This document shows, piece by piece, positions 43,936 through 52,310 of a stretch of 64,000 nt of DNA. The translations under genes and the position numbers were made by a program. Position 1 is the first letter of the stretch; every line of letters begins with the position of its first letter. Below the pieces are notes generated by a model. The model made no database searches. It was not told where the DNA came from and worked only from the letters and a program-made list of their open reading frames with translations. Location of the stretch: assembly GCF_000350225.1 (NCBI RefSeq), contig NW_005179111.1, forward strand, positions 62,001 through 126,000, given 5' to 3'. This stretch comes from Chondrus crispus (taxonomy: Eukaryota > Rhodophyta > Florideophyceae > Gigartinales > Gigartinaceae).

Positions 43936-44665
43936 CCAGTTGTGCGAATTGTTTTGGGAGGGCGTAGAGGCGTTTCTTTCCGCAAGGTTGTCTCTTTTAA
44001 CAAGTAATCTACCGTCAAGTTATATTCATCAAAAAGCACAGTTTTTTGCTACCTCTGTCGCGGAAAAGTCTGGATGCCTGCCCAATTGTATGGGATTTAT
44101 AGATGGAACAGTACTTAAGATCGCAAGACCGACGGATAACGGTCTCCAAAATGTGGTGTATAACGGGCATAAGCGTGCTCATGCTCTAAAATTTCAAGCA
44201 GTGACAACCCCCGATGGCATGTTTCTGCACTGCTATGGCCCTCTAGAGGGACGTCGTCGTGATTGGAAACTCTATTCACGGTCGGATCTCGACACGCAGC
44301 TTGAAGAATGTTTAGTTGTTGATGGCGTACAGTACTGCATATATGGCGATAGTGGGTACAATTGGAGGGAGTATATGGAAGAACCATTCCAAGGTGCACA
44401 CTTAAGTGCAGATACGCTAGCTTTTAATACTGCCATGGCCACCAGAAGAGTTACGGTTGAATGGATGTTTAAAGAAATCAAACTGTTTTGGACGCTGATG
44501 GACTTCAAAAGAAAGCTACGTGTCCAGCAGGCACCCGTGGCCTCTCTATACTTTTCGGGGATGCTTTTGAGCAACATAAGGAATTGCTTGTACAGGAATG
44601 AAACGTCAATTTATTTTAAGTGCAAACCCCCGTCACTCGAAGAGTTCTTGGGTTGGCGGGAGTAG
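43936..44665 (+). pseudogene. Harbinger H2 transposase, catalytic part
   Basis: Completes the transposase begun at 32165. The DDE nuclease core is intact: D in GFIDGTVL, D in YGDSGYNW and E in VEWMFKEIK, with the family segments QNVVYNGHKRAHALKFQ and FHCYGP-like FLHCYGPLEG. It would cut at the element's inverted repeats and insert at a 3-bp target. The only visible damage is the Gypsy-2 insertion. The stop at 44663-44665 follows GWRE. It could be read as a shorter protein starting at an ATG made by LTR sequence (43919), but that is an artefact of the insertion. Confidence 0.92.
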
Positions 44666-45177
44666 GGAGCTATGAGACAGAGCCCGACAGGAGATTGCGG
44701 AAACCAAGTGGGAGTCACTTAAAAAAGCCGACGTGACCGACGATGCCGGCGATAGGATACTATCCTATCGCCGGCATCGGTCGGTCACGTCCGTCGCACA
44801 GTCGGGTAGTACCCGCCTGTGCGGCGAGGTCGTGGTCGCTGTGAAAGCCAATGGGGGTGTCAACGGCGGCTAAAGTGGACAGGAGGGGTGACGAGGTACC
44901 GGTCACTGTAAAACCCGGCGGGGCGATGATCAGGCCTGGGGTACGACGTGGATTGGTTCGCAGGCGGCCGTAACATGGTAAGAAGGAAAAGATAGTGGAA
45001 CGACGAGGGCGGGGAGCACGGGGAAGGGTCAGAAGGGTCTGGGGGCGGACGTGTGTATTTGTTCGGCAGGCTCGGGCGAAGAAATTGGGAGTTTTGGCGA
45101 CGTCAGGCTGTTGATTTAAAGAAAAGGGTTGTGGAGGCGTGCCGCGGCCAGCGATTGGGAGGCGCTCAGAGTGCTGT
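44666..45177. other. Spacer between H2 genes with a long palindrome
   Basis: No gene. It holds an almost perfect inverted repeat at 44730-44791: GATGCCGGCGATAGGATA (44742-44759), one central base, then its reverse complement, extended outward by GACGTGACCGAC with one extra C on the right. It lies between the convergent transposase and Myb-like genes and may act as a transcription end, or be two abutting transposon ends. Confidence 0.7.
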
Positions 45178-46065
45178 CTAGCGCTGCCTGAAGGCTACCA
45201 TCATCAGCTTAAAATTTTCAAGCTCGAGCTTGTTAGCTTCTTCCCGTTCTTTGCGCCGCTCCTCCCTATCCTTCTCGCGCTGTTCTACGTCGCTGGCAAA
45301 GCGGCGTTCTTCAAACGCTATGCGAGCCTTGTCGCTTTTCTGCAGCGCCGCCGTAAATGCTGCAATATCGTCATCGAAAGGGTCAGGTGTCCCCTCGCTG
45401 CGCTTGCCCTTGTACGAGCGCTTCTTTGGTGTAGCACATTGGTCCGAGCTGTCGCCCTCGATGCCTTCTAATTCGGCATCGGAGGAGCTCGCAGGCTTTT
45501 CACGGCGCATAGCCTTTGCGCACAATATCCCATAAAGACGTGCTTTCTCTGCTTCTCTTTCCTGGGCTGCTTTGCGCGAGGCAGTTTTGCTGTTAAGCAG
45601 GTCCTGACGTGCCTCCTCCATGGAGCTTAAAAGCTCCTCCATTTCGCCTAAGTCGCCGCCAACCCCGCTGATCAACCCGTCTATCTTGTCATGGTCATCG
45701 AATCGAGCCTGAATGCGCTTGTACCTGTCCTGGACGCTTTTCCAAATCACAGGACAGGTTAAGCGTCGGGTAGTATTCGCTTTCTTTGCAGCGGTTTCGA
45801 AGCGCTCCTTAGTGGCGCCGTTAGGTGCAACGTGGGCTCTTGCCGCAGCAACTTCTCGCACTAACACTAGGTCGTCGTCCGGAGTGAACTTCTGCCGACG
45901 ACCTGTGCGCGCATCTGCGAAACGGTTTGAACGGGGCGTTGCGTCCAAAGTGTTCGACTCAGGCGCAGAAAGAGGAGATGCTACGGCCTCTTGAGTGGAA
46001 GCATTTGGGCTAGGCGGGACTACGGTTGCCATTCCCAAGGTGAAATGCGAAGATCGAGACGACAT
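45178..46065 (-). CDS. Harbinger H2 Myb/SANT-like accessory protein
   Basis: 295 codons, intact. The region around residues 55-125 (RRQKFTPDDDLVLVREVAAAR...FETAAKKANTT...WKSVQDRYKRIQARFDDH) has the spaced aromatic residues and charged helices of a Myb/SANT-like DNA-binding domain. An acidic linker and a basic segment (KKRSYKGKRSE) precede a long Glu/Arg/Lys-rich C-terminal helix (FEERRFASDVEQREKDREERRKEREE), probably a coiled coil. PIF/Harbinger elements typically encode such a partner, which binds the element ends and helps import the transposase. It is convergent with the transposase gene. A second ATG 11 codons in could also be the start. Confidence 0.75.
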   Translation of the reverse strand: MSSRSSHFTLGMATVVPPSPNASTQEAVASPLSAPESNTLDATPRSNRFADARTGRRQKFTPDDDLVLVREVAAARAHVAPNGATKERFETAAKKANTTRRLTCPVIWKSVQDRYKRIQARFDDHDKIDGLISGVGGDLGEMEELLSSMEEARQDLLNSKTASRKAAQEREAEKARLYGILCAKAMRREKPASSSDAELEGIEGDSSDQCATPKKRSYKGKRSEGTPDPFDDDIAAFTAALQKSDKARIAFEERRFASDVEQREKDREERRKEREEANKLELENFKLMMVAFRQR

Positions 46066-46165
46066 CCACGGCTCTCAACCGATGACTTCGGAGGCGGTAG
46101 TAGCTACTTGGCGCCATTAGTTTTACACGTATTACAAAAACTCTTTCAGTTTCCGCCTCACTAAA

Positions 46166-46301
46166 CGGTCCGATTTCCGCTATTTGGATCACCGTGATCA
46201 AAATTGCGGAAATCGGACCGTAATGTAAAGGAACCGAAACTCGAATTACAGTATTGCAGAATTCTGTAATACTGTAATTCGAGTTTCGGTTCCTTTACAT
46301 T
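46166..46301. repeat. Two adjacent inverted repeats (foldback)
   Basis: Arms CGGTCCGATTTCCGC (46166-46180) and its complement (46206-46220) enclose GATCACCGTGATC. Immediately next, 34-bp perfect arms at 46222-46255 and 46268-46301 enclose a 12-base loop that contains the palindrome CAGAATTCTG. The second arm holds TACAGTA-type words. These may be MITE-like foldbacks or the right end of H2. Confidence 0.85.
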
Positions 46302-46949
46302 ATGTGTAGACTTGTTTATATGTATGAAACCTGTACAACCAAGTTAGCAAGAGCGGCCGCTGCGGCGGCGCACACGCCGCGTATCATGTCGGGATGACGG
46401 CACTTGGCCGTATCCTATTGGTCGCCTTTGGAGCGCCGCCGGCGATCGCGCAAAAGGAGAAGGCATGCACCGGAGCGTGCTGCCATCGCCGGCCATGCCT
46501 CTCTCTTTCCCCACCCACCACTCCCTTTGAAGGTTTTGACATTCAACTGCCTCTCTCTGTGCCAGGGGTGGTAATTTGTTCCGTTATATTTTGGAGTTCC
46601 ACAGGAGTGGAACTCCCCCCTTGTGCTCGCCCCAATCCCAGCTCAAATAATAATAATAATACATCGGACCCTGCCAATGTCCTCACCAATACGATAGGTT
46701 CCTCGCCGAGGGAGGCCTCAAGCCATGGTCCATTTATTTGTAGACAATCGTTCGGTAAGGTTTGGGGGGCGTACAGTAAACATTCTGTTTCATACTAGTT
46801 GCAGAATTTTGCTGGCGTAATTTCCCTATTATGACTTTTGGTGTACAGTGAGAAGGTAGTTCTGTAAAGGAATAGTAGCGGTATTCGCGATGCTACCATG
46901 AAAGGAAAGATGGCCTTTTTGCCCTCCTCTTTATTGTCCTGAATCGTTA
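46302..46949. other. Spacer between H2 and H1
   Basis: No supported gene. It contains a 10-bp perfect hairpin GGAGTTCCAC-AGGA-GTGGAACTCC (46593-46616) and an (AAT)n microsatellite (about 46645-46661). A stray CCCTATTATG word (near 46829) like that in the H1 inverted repeat lies outside the element. The last bases, TTA at 46947-46949, are the left H1 target copy. Confidence 0.5.
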
Positions 46950-47094
46950 GAGCAACCCTATTATGTGGGGACAAAAATACGGAACAAATTGGGTCTGACA
47001 CAAATTTGTTCCTGGACCGCTGGCAGTCATCCCTATTATGTAGAACAAATGAAAACACAAAACACCATCACGCGCTGTCATAGGGTGTAAGCAC

Positions 47095-48026
47095 ATGCAC
47101 ATGAGCCCTGAACAACCCCTCTCCTACCTCGTGCTCTCCCAACCTGCGTGCAAACCGCTACGAATGGCATTCAATCATATATTTCCCCCTCCCCTTGATA
47201 TCAAACAGCGCCTTGATGACCTCTTTTCAGATGAGGAAGAGGGTGTTTATGCGCAAGGTGTGGCTCATTAGTAACGCAGGCTGTCAATAATTCTCCCTCA
47301 CATCTCGGTCGCGCAACTGGCTCGAAAAACGTGCGAAGAGGCCCGTGTCGATGGTTCGAAGACTACCTTGACCCGAATCCTGTGTATCCTCCAAGCCGGT
47401 TCCGACAAATATTCCATATTCCCCTATCCATGTACAGTGTATTTCACGAAGAGCTTGTCGAAGAAGAGCCAGGTCTTGCTCAAAAAATCAATGGCATAGG
47501 GCACCGCGGGCACACATCTCATCAAAAGATTCTATGCTCTTTGCGCAAACTGGCTACAGGCCTTTCGCATGCCCAACTTGACGATATGTCACGGATGTGT
47601 CCAGAGTCGCAGCGAGAAGCGTTCAAGATGACTCTCAGAGCCATTTATAGGCGTTATGGGCCTGTTTTTCTCAACCGCGAGCCCACAACAGCTGAACTGC
47701 GTACCACGTCCGACCTTTACAATGACCAGGGCTTCCCGGGGTGTCTTGGGGCTGTGGATTGCATGCACCTCTACTGGAAAAATGCCCAAGGGCCTTCAAG
47801 GGTCAGTATCATAACCTGAAAGATGGACATTTGGCTACAATAAGCTGCGAAGCAGTTGCGGACTTACAGTTGTATTGTTGGCACTGGTTCGCTGGGCGTT
47901 GTGTGACAAATAATGACATAACCGTCGTGGACAACAGCCCTCTTTTCATTGATATACTCACCGATAACAGAAGAATCACACTCCCGGAAGGATTTGAGAT
48001 AAATGGTGTCACACGGCATTGGATGC
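47095..48026 (+). pseudogene. Harbinger H1 transposase (plant-transposon type), N-terminal part
   Basis: Pieces in three frames. The N-terminus (MHMSPEQPL...DLFSDEEEGVYAQGVA) loses frame near 47265-47272, where one missing base would restore LVTQAVNNSPSHLGRATGSKNVRRGP. The main block has RWFEDYLDPNPVYPPSRFRQIF, KILCSLRKLATGLSHAQLDD and the first catalytic D in LGAVDCMHLYWKN. A second 1-base loss near 47780 shifts it again (CPRAFKGQYHNLKDGHLATISCEAVADLQLYCWHWF, then NNDITVVDNSPLF with the second D). Gypsy-3 cuts it after RHWM. The order matches Plant_tran/DDE_Tnp_4 transposases. Confidence 0.88.
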
Positions 48027-48649
48027 TGTAGCATATCCCCCTCCCTAAATTAGATTTAGATTAGATTTATAACAGTAGAGCCCGAGCTCTACAGTACCTC
48101 AGTGCGCGCGCACACGTGTACCCCACGTGTACCCCACGTGTACAGGGGCGCGCGCGCACACACGTGTACAACACGTGTGCTGCCAGCCCCGACGGCTGAC
48201 AGCACTACAGTGCAGGCCGACCTGCACTACTGTAATGTTATGATAGGTGACCCTGTACATTAAATATGAGCGGACCGCCGGCGGTGGAGGACGACAAGCA
48301 CGGACTTGTCAAGGATCCTCCACCTTGGTCCGCCCGCTTACTTTTAGGTACTTCCGTCCGTTTTACCTAGGAGTAGCACCGCGCGCGGGTTGAGGACGCG
48401 CGTAGCACGCCCACGAGCCGGCTCCGCCTCCGCCCGTCGGTACTGGATCGTCACCCAGTACCGCTCCGGGGCGTCGAGGCGTAGAACCGCTCGCGCGTGC
48501 GCGCGTCCTCACCGATCCCGCTCTACCACCGCTACCTCGAGCCCGTGCTCGGTACCGTGGGTGGGCCGAGCTTCTGTCTTCCCGCCGATCGGGGTCTTTC
48601 CGAACTGTCAGTACTCACCCCCCTCGTCGTTGGGGGTGATTATACTACA
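48027..48649 (+). repeat. 5' LTR of Gypsy-3
   Basis: 623 bp. At 48111-48146 it has three CCCACGTGTAC-type units where the 3' LTR has two, plus more ACACGTGT words nearby. A CG-rich GCGCGCGC run lies between them. Confidence 0.95.
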
Positions 48650-48668
48650 GTGGTCTCCCGACCTAGAA
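48650..48668 (+). promoter_or_regulatory. Primer-binding site of Gypsy-3
   Basis: GTGGTCTCCCGACCTAGAA directly follows the LTR and is identical to the site in Gypsy-1, although the LTRs of the two families are unrelated in sequence. Confidence 0.8.
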
Positions 48669-48726
48669 GACTCTCACGATCGAACCGAGAAGACTATCGT
48701 TTACCTCGGCGTCCGTACGCGTCGAG

Positions 48727-51288
48727 ATGAGTGGCGAATATCCCACCTCGATTCGCTCGGAGCCCGCCGATGTGCGAGAGGCCGCGCTCCGCGTCCGAGT
48801 CGGCGACGGCGACGCTGGTCCCCGAGACCGCGAACCGTCGCCCGACTTCTCCGAAGGACGCGCTCGCGCGATGTACGATCGCATCGCGGAGTATATCGAA
48901 GATGTCCGAACATCCCTCCGTATCGACGTCTCCGACAGCGTCTACGCCCGCTGTATGGATGAGTTGCGCTCCCTCCGCGAAGGAAGGTTTGAGCGCGTAA
49001 CTCAGTCCTTGGAGAACCTGCGCGCTCTCGTCGACCAGCTACAGTCCCGTTTGGTACTGGTCGAAGAGGCGCGCATCGATTCCCCCGCCGTGGACGTTGC
49101 GGGTCGACCCGCGAGTGCAAACTCCGGGGTCCGACGCGACCCGCAACCCTTCCCATCAGCCGAACAGATGGGAGCGTTCGCGCACATGGCGGCGGAGCTC
49201 AACTCAGCGCGCCGCCGTGCCCGTGAGATGGAACAGACCTCAGCCGAGAGGCCGCCCGGAGCCCCCTCGAGTGGGCCCGGTGCCACTGTTCCTCCGAGCG
49301 CATCCGGAGCGCAGGAGTGGCCCCCGACTGGAGCCGTCACCAGTCGGAGGGCGGAGGACATCAAGCCGACGGCGGACGCGAACTTCGCGTCCGAGACTCA
49401 AGCCCTGCCGTATGCATCCGGAAGCATGCGGCAGTCCCGACGGGTACCGACCGAACCCGACCAGGGCCGTGGAGGAGTCGCCCGCGGATCAGGGGAACCG
49501 ATTCTCCCCTTCGATCCTCGCTGGGGCGGCTACCAGCCGGCGGATCTTACCGCGCATCCCGGCCCCGTCGACGTCCGAACGTTGCCCGTCACGCCGTTCG
49601 GAACGTTGGGCCCCGCTGAACCCGGGCTCGAGCCCGTCCACACCATGATACAGGAGTTCACCGCCGTCGCGAACTACAGGATGTATCGGTTGGACAACAC
49701 CTCGAGACTCGTTACCTCGGGTGACGCCGGACGGATCGCGAAGTACGTCCAACGCTGCCGTGGGCTCCGTCCCACGATGAAGAGCTTCGACGGTACTGAC
49801 GCGATTCAGTTGCTCCCGTTTCTGAAGGATATCCGGATAACCTTCAATGCCCAGCACCTGACCGAAGGTGTGGCAATCCGTGTCTTCGCTCACTTCCTCG
49901 AGCGGGACGCGGAGCGGTTGTATACGAGTTACACCATGCGCGGCCTCCGCGCCGGCCAGCTCCACGACCACACGAGCTGGCCTGGCCTCGTCAACCAATT
50001 TATCAAACGCTACCTAACCGACGACGTGTTGGGGGAAGCGTTTGATGCTGTCGCGTCGGCACGACAGCTTCCTCACGAAACCGAGAACACGTTCGCAGAC
50101 CGGCTGGAATCCGCCGCGTTCCGATGCACGGCCGTGTTCTCAGAACAAGCTCTCGCGCACTACTTCGTGCGCGGGCTGTCCACTGCGACCCGGGCCGCAG
50201 TGGCAGAGACGATGCAAAGGTTGCCCGGACAACAGAAGACCGAACTCTCAACGATTCGCCGTATCGCAACGGCCGAGGGTACAACCTACCGCGCTCGTCG
50301 CGGGTTGCCGCTGCCGGACCCGAAGCCGGCAGCGAAGGGAGTCCGAACTCCAAGGTCGCACGGAACGAGTTCGCCGGCGACCGCCCTCCACATTGGAGAA
50401 GATGAGTGGCAGGCCGACCCTGTCCTCATCACGCAAGGCTTCGACCGGGCAGGAGGCCGACCCCCTATGCCAGCTTCCACCGGTTCGACCGGAAGCTTCG
50501 CAACGGCGTTCGCACACACGCCGAGGGCCACGGGTGGTCCGAACCACAACATGGCCGAGCTGGATATCTCCCGTCGAGAAGGAGACCGCGGGCTGCCTAA
50601 CGTGCCTCGACTCACCGATGAGGAGGCACGCCACGCGGCGACTTTCGCGTCGACCGATGGCAGCGCGTACATTTGTTGGCTGTGCCGGACGTACGGCCAC
50701 GCCATGTACGCGTGCCCGTTCCTGTCTCCTGAACAACGTCAGTTCACGGCGTACAGGAACTACCGCTATCAGATGGAGACGCGCCCCGGGATGCGCAATC
50801 TTATCCAGCAGTCTACGCGGGCAGACCGAGGCCCGCGTCGAGGTGACCCGAGCCGATTGGGTGGGGGCGTCCGTTTTGCCCCTCGTGAAGGCGGGTACCG
50901 ATACCCGGGGACCGATCAAAGGGATCGACGTGACCCTCGTCGGATGGATACGCGATATCCCCGTCGAGATGGGCGAGGCGAGCGGGGCCGACCCCCGTTG
51001 CCCCAAGGGGTACAGAACGCCATCATGTACCTCCAAGATTGGGCTGGGGAGACGCACCCCCAGCCCACGGAAGGAAGCGGAGGAGAGCCCGTTCTCTCCG
51101 CCCCTCTAATATCGCAACGGCCGGACGTTGCAATCCAAGGCCACGAAGTATCCGATTACTTCGTAGAAGATGCCCAGTCGGGGTGGGGAAACCGTCCCCA
51201 TCCGCGCGGCCAGGGGCCCGTCGACGCGCTAGCTAACGATAGCCAAGCGAATAGCACTGACAGCTCGGGTAGTTCGAAAACCCCGTAA
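48727..51288 (+). CDS. Gypsy-3 Gag
   Basis: 853 intact codons. Residues ~40-120 are charged and Leu-rich (MYDRIAEYIEDVRTSLRI...RFERVTQSLENLRALVDQLQSRL), a probable coiled coil. A low-complexity Pro/Ser/Arg linker follows. The capsid-like segment at ~300-480 has FTAVANYRMYRLDN, IQLLPFLKDIRITFNAQHL, ARQLPHETENTFADRLESAAFRC and FVRGLSTATRAAVAE. A CCHC knuckle, CWLCRTYGHAMYAC, lies at ~645. An Arg-rich tail (RRDGRGERGRPPL) could add RNA binding. Segment order equals Gypsy-1 and Gypsy-2 Gag. The start lies 77 bp after the LTR and is the first ATG of the frame. Confidence 0.9.
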   Translation: MSGEYPTSIRSEPADVREAALRVRVGDGDAGPRDREPSPDFSEGRARAMYDRIAEYIEDVRTSLRIDVSDSVYARCMDELRSLREGRFERVTQSLENLRALVDQLQSRLVLVEEARIDSPAVDVAGRPASANSGVRRDPQPFPSAEQMGAFAHMAAELNSARRRAREMEQTSAERPPGAPSSGPGATVPPSASGAQEWPPTGAVTSRRAEDIKPTADANFASETQALPYASGSMRQSRRVPTEPDQGRGGVARGSGEPILPFDPRWGGYQPADLTAHPGPVDVRTLPVTPFGTLGPAEPGLEPVHTMIQEFTAVANYRMYRLDNTSRLVTSGDAGRIAKYVQRCRGLRPTMKSFDGTDAIQLLPFLKDIRITFNAQHLTEGVAIRVFAHFLERDAERLYTSYTMRGLRAGQLHDHTSWPGLVNQFIKRYLTDDVLGEAFDAVASARQLPHETENTFADRLESAAFRCTAVFSEQALAHYFVRGLSTATRAAVAETMQRLPGQQKTELSTIRRIATAEGTTYRARRGLPLPDPKPAAKGVRTPRSHGTSSPATALHIGEDEWQADPVLITQGFDRAGGRPPMPASTGSTGSFATAFAHTPRATGGPNHNMAELDISRREGDRGLPNVPRLTDEEARHAATFASTDGSAYICWLCRTYGHAMYACPFLSPEQRQFTAYRNYRYQMETRPGMRNLIQQSTRADRGPRRGDPSRLGGGVRFAPREGGYRYPGTDQRDRRDPRRMDTRYPRRDGRGERGRPPLPQGVQNAIMYLQDWAGETHPQPTEGSGGEPVLSAPLISQRPDVAIQGHEVSDYFVEDAQSGWGNRPHPRGQGPVDALANDSQANSTDSSGSSKTP

Positions 51289-51434
51289 AGACGGTTACGT
51301 TCGCGCGGTCGCGTGAACCGTCTTGTCACATCAACCTTGACCCGCCCCTATTTGTCCCCGGCGCGGGAGGGGAATGCTTACCGATATTATTCCCCTCAAC
51401 CCCGCACAAGCGCATCAAGATACCCGTAAGCTCG

Positions 51435-52310
51435 GTGCGAAAGGACGAAGACGCTGAGGCAACCGTGAGCCCGGCGCACATGGAGGAAGGCACTGTGGAA
51501 GCCGTGAGCCAAGTGCCTAACAAGAAGCGCATCGAACGCGCCAGCGGCCCGACCCAGGGGGACCCGGGGCCGCCAGAAGAATTCAAGCCGCGTACGAACG
51601 CGACTTGTCGCGGGGACGCGGCCGACCGAAGGGCGCCCCGCGACCAAGGCCGAAGGACGCGGAAGAGAAGTCGGAACCGGCGCCGGCGGCCCAGGCGGAA
51701 CGATCTCGCCGAGCCGGGCACGCCGAAGGTGGTCGACGGCGTCATTTGCCTTATGACGTCGAAGATTTACAACGTCCTCGGCTCGATAGCCACGGAGGGA
51801 AATGCCTTCAAGCCCCGCACGATCGCCGTTGATGCGTGCTCGGGGTACAATCTGGTGAGGAAGGCGGACCTTCCTCCCGATTGCTCGCGGTACGTCATCC
51901 GCGACGCGCCACTGCCCCGATTGGCAGGCGCGAATAGCAACCCGCTTAAGCTCTCGGCCGTCGTACGCCTGGCCGTGCGGTTGAGGAACACGACGTTCCG
52001 AATTCCGTTCGTCGTGGCGGACCAGCTCGCCGTGCCGGTCCTCCTTGGTACGGCCTTCATCGATACACACGTACGAAGTATCGACATCGAAGCTCAACGG
52101 TTGGAGCTCCGCCAAGGTGGCTCCGTTGCCATCGTCGACGGGAAGGGGGAGCCGACTCCCCAACCAGGCGGCACGGACGTCAGACAAACCGGGCTGACGC
52201 ACGCGACGAAGCCCCGCAGGCGATCCGAATCGCCCGCTGGGTTACCATTCCCGCGAGGTCGCAGGCCCGTGTGCGCGTTACTACGACGGGGAGGGGACTC
52301 GTGTTTATAG
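51435..52310 (+). CDS. Gypsy-3 protease region with altered active site
   Basis: 291 codons in a different frame from gag, and overlapping the next frame by 40 bp. The segment TIAVDACSGYNLVRKADLPP aligns with VLDTGAGPNLVRKSELPA of Gypsy-1: the catalytic D stays but the D-T/S-G triplet reads D-A-C. Downstream VPVLLGTAFIDTHVRSID matches the family's ILGxxF segment. The N-terminal 90 residues are basic and low complexity (RKRSRNRRRRPRR). The overlap and relative frame would allow a -1 frameshift into pol, as in many Gypsy elements. Whether the enzyme is active is doubtful. Confidence 0.8.
   Translation: MRKDEDAEATVSPAHMEEGTVEAVSQVPNKKRIERASGPTQGDPGPPEEFKPRTNATCRGDAADRRAPRDQGRRTRKRSRNRRRRPRRNDLAEPGTPKVVDGVICLMTSKIYNVLGSIATEGNAFKPRTIAVDACSGYNLVRKADLPPDCSRYVIRDAPLPRLAGANSNPLKLSAVVRLAVRLRNTTFRIPFVVADQLAVPVLLGTAFIDTHVRSIDIEAQRLELRQGGSVAIVDGKGEPTPQPGGTDVRQTGLTHATKPRRRSESPAGLPFPRGRRPVCALLRRGGDSCL

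Noticed and set aside
46394..46798. 134-codon plus-strand frame between H2 and H1
   Set aside because: It crosses a hairpin and the AAT microsatellite (poly-Asn) and has no domain; not supported as a gene.
48111..48180. CRISPR-like or satellite array in the Gypsy-3 LTR
   Set aside because: Only two or three 11-bp units; it is a short LTR tandem repeat in a eukaryotic element.
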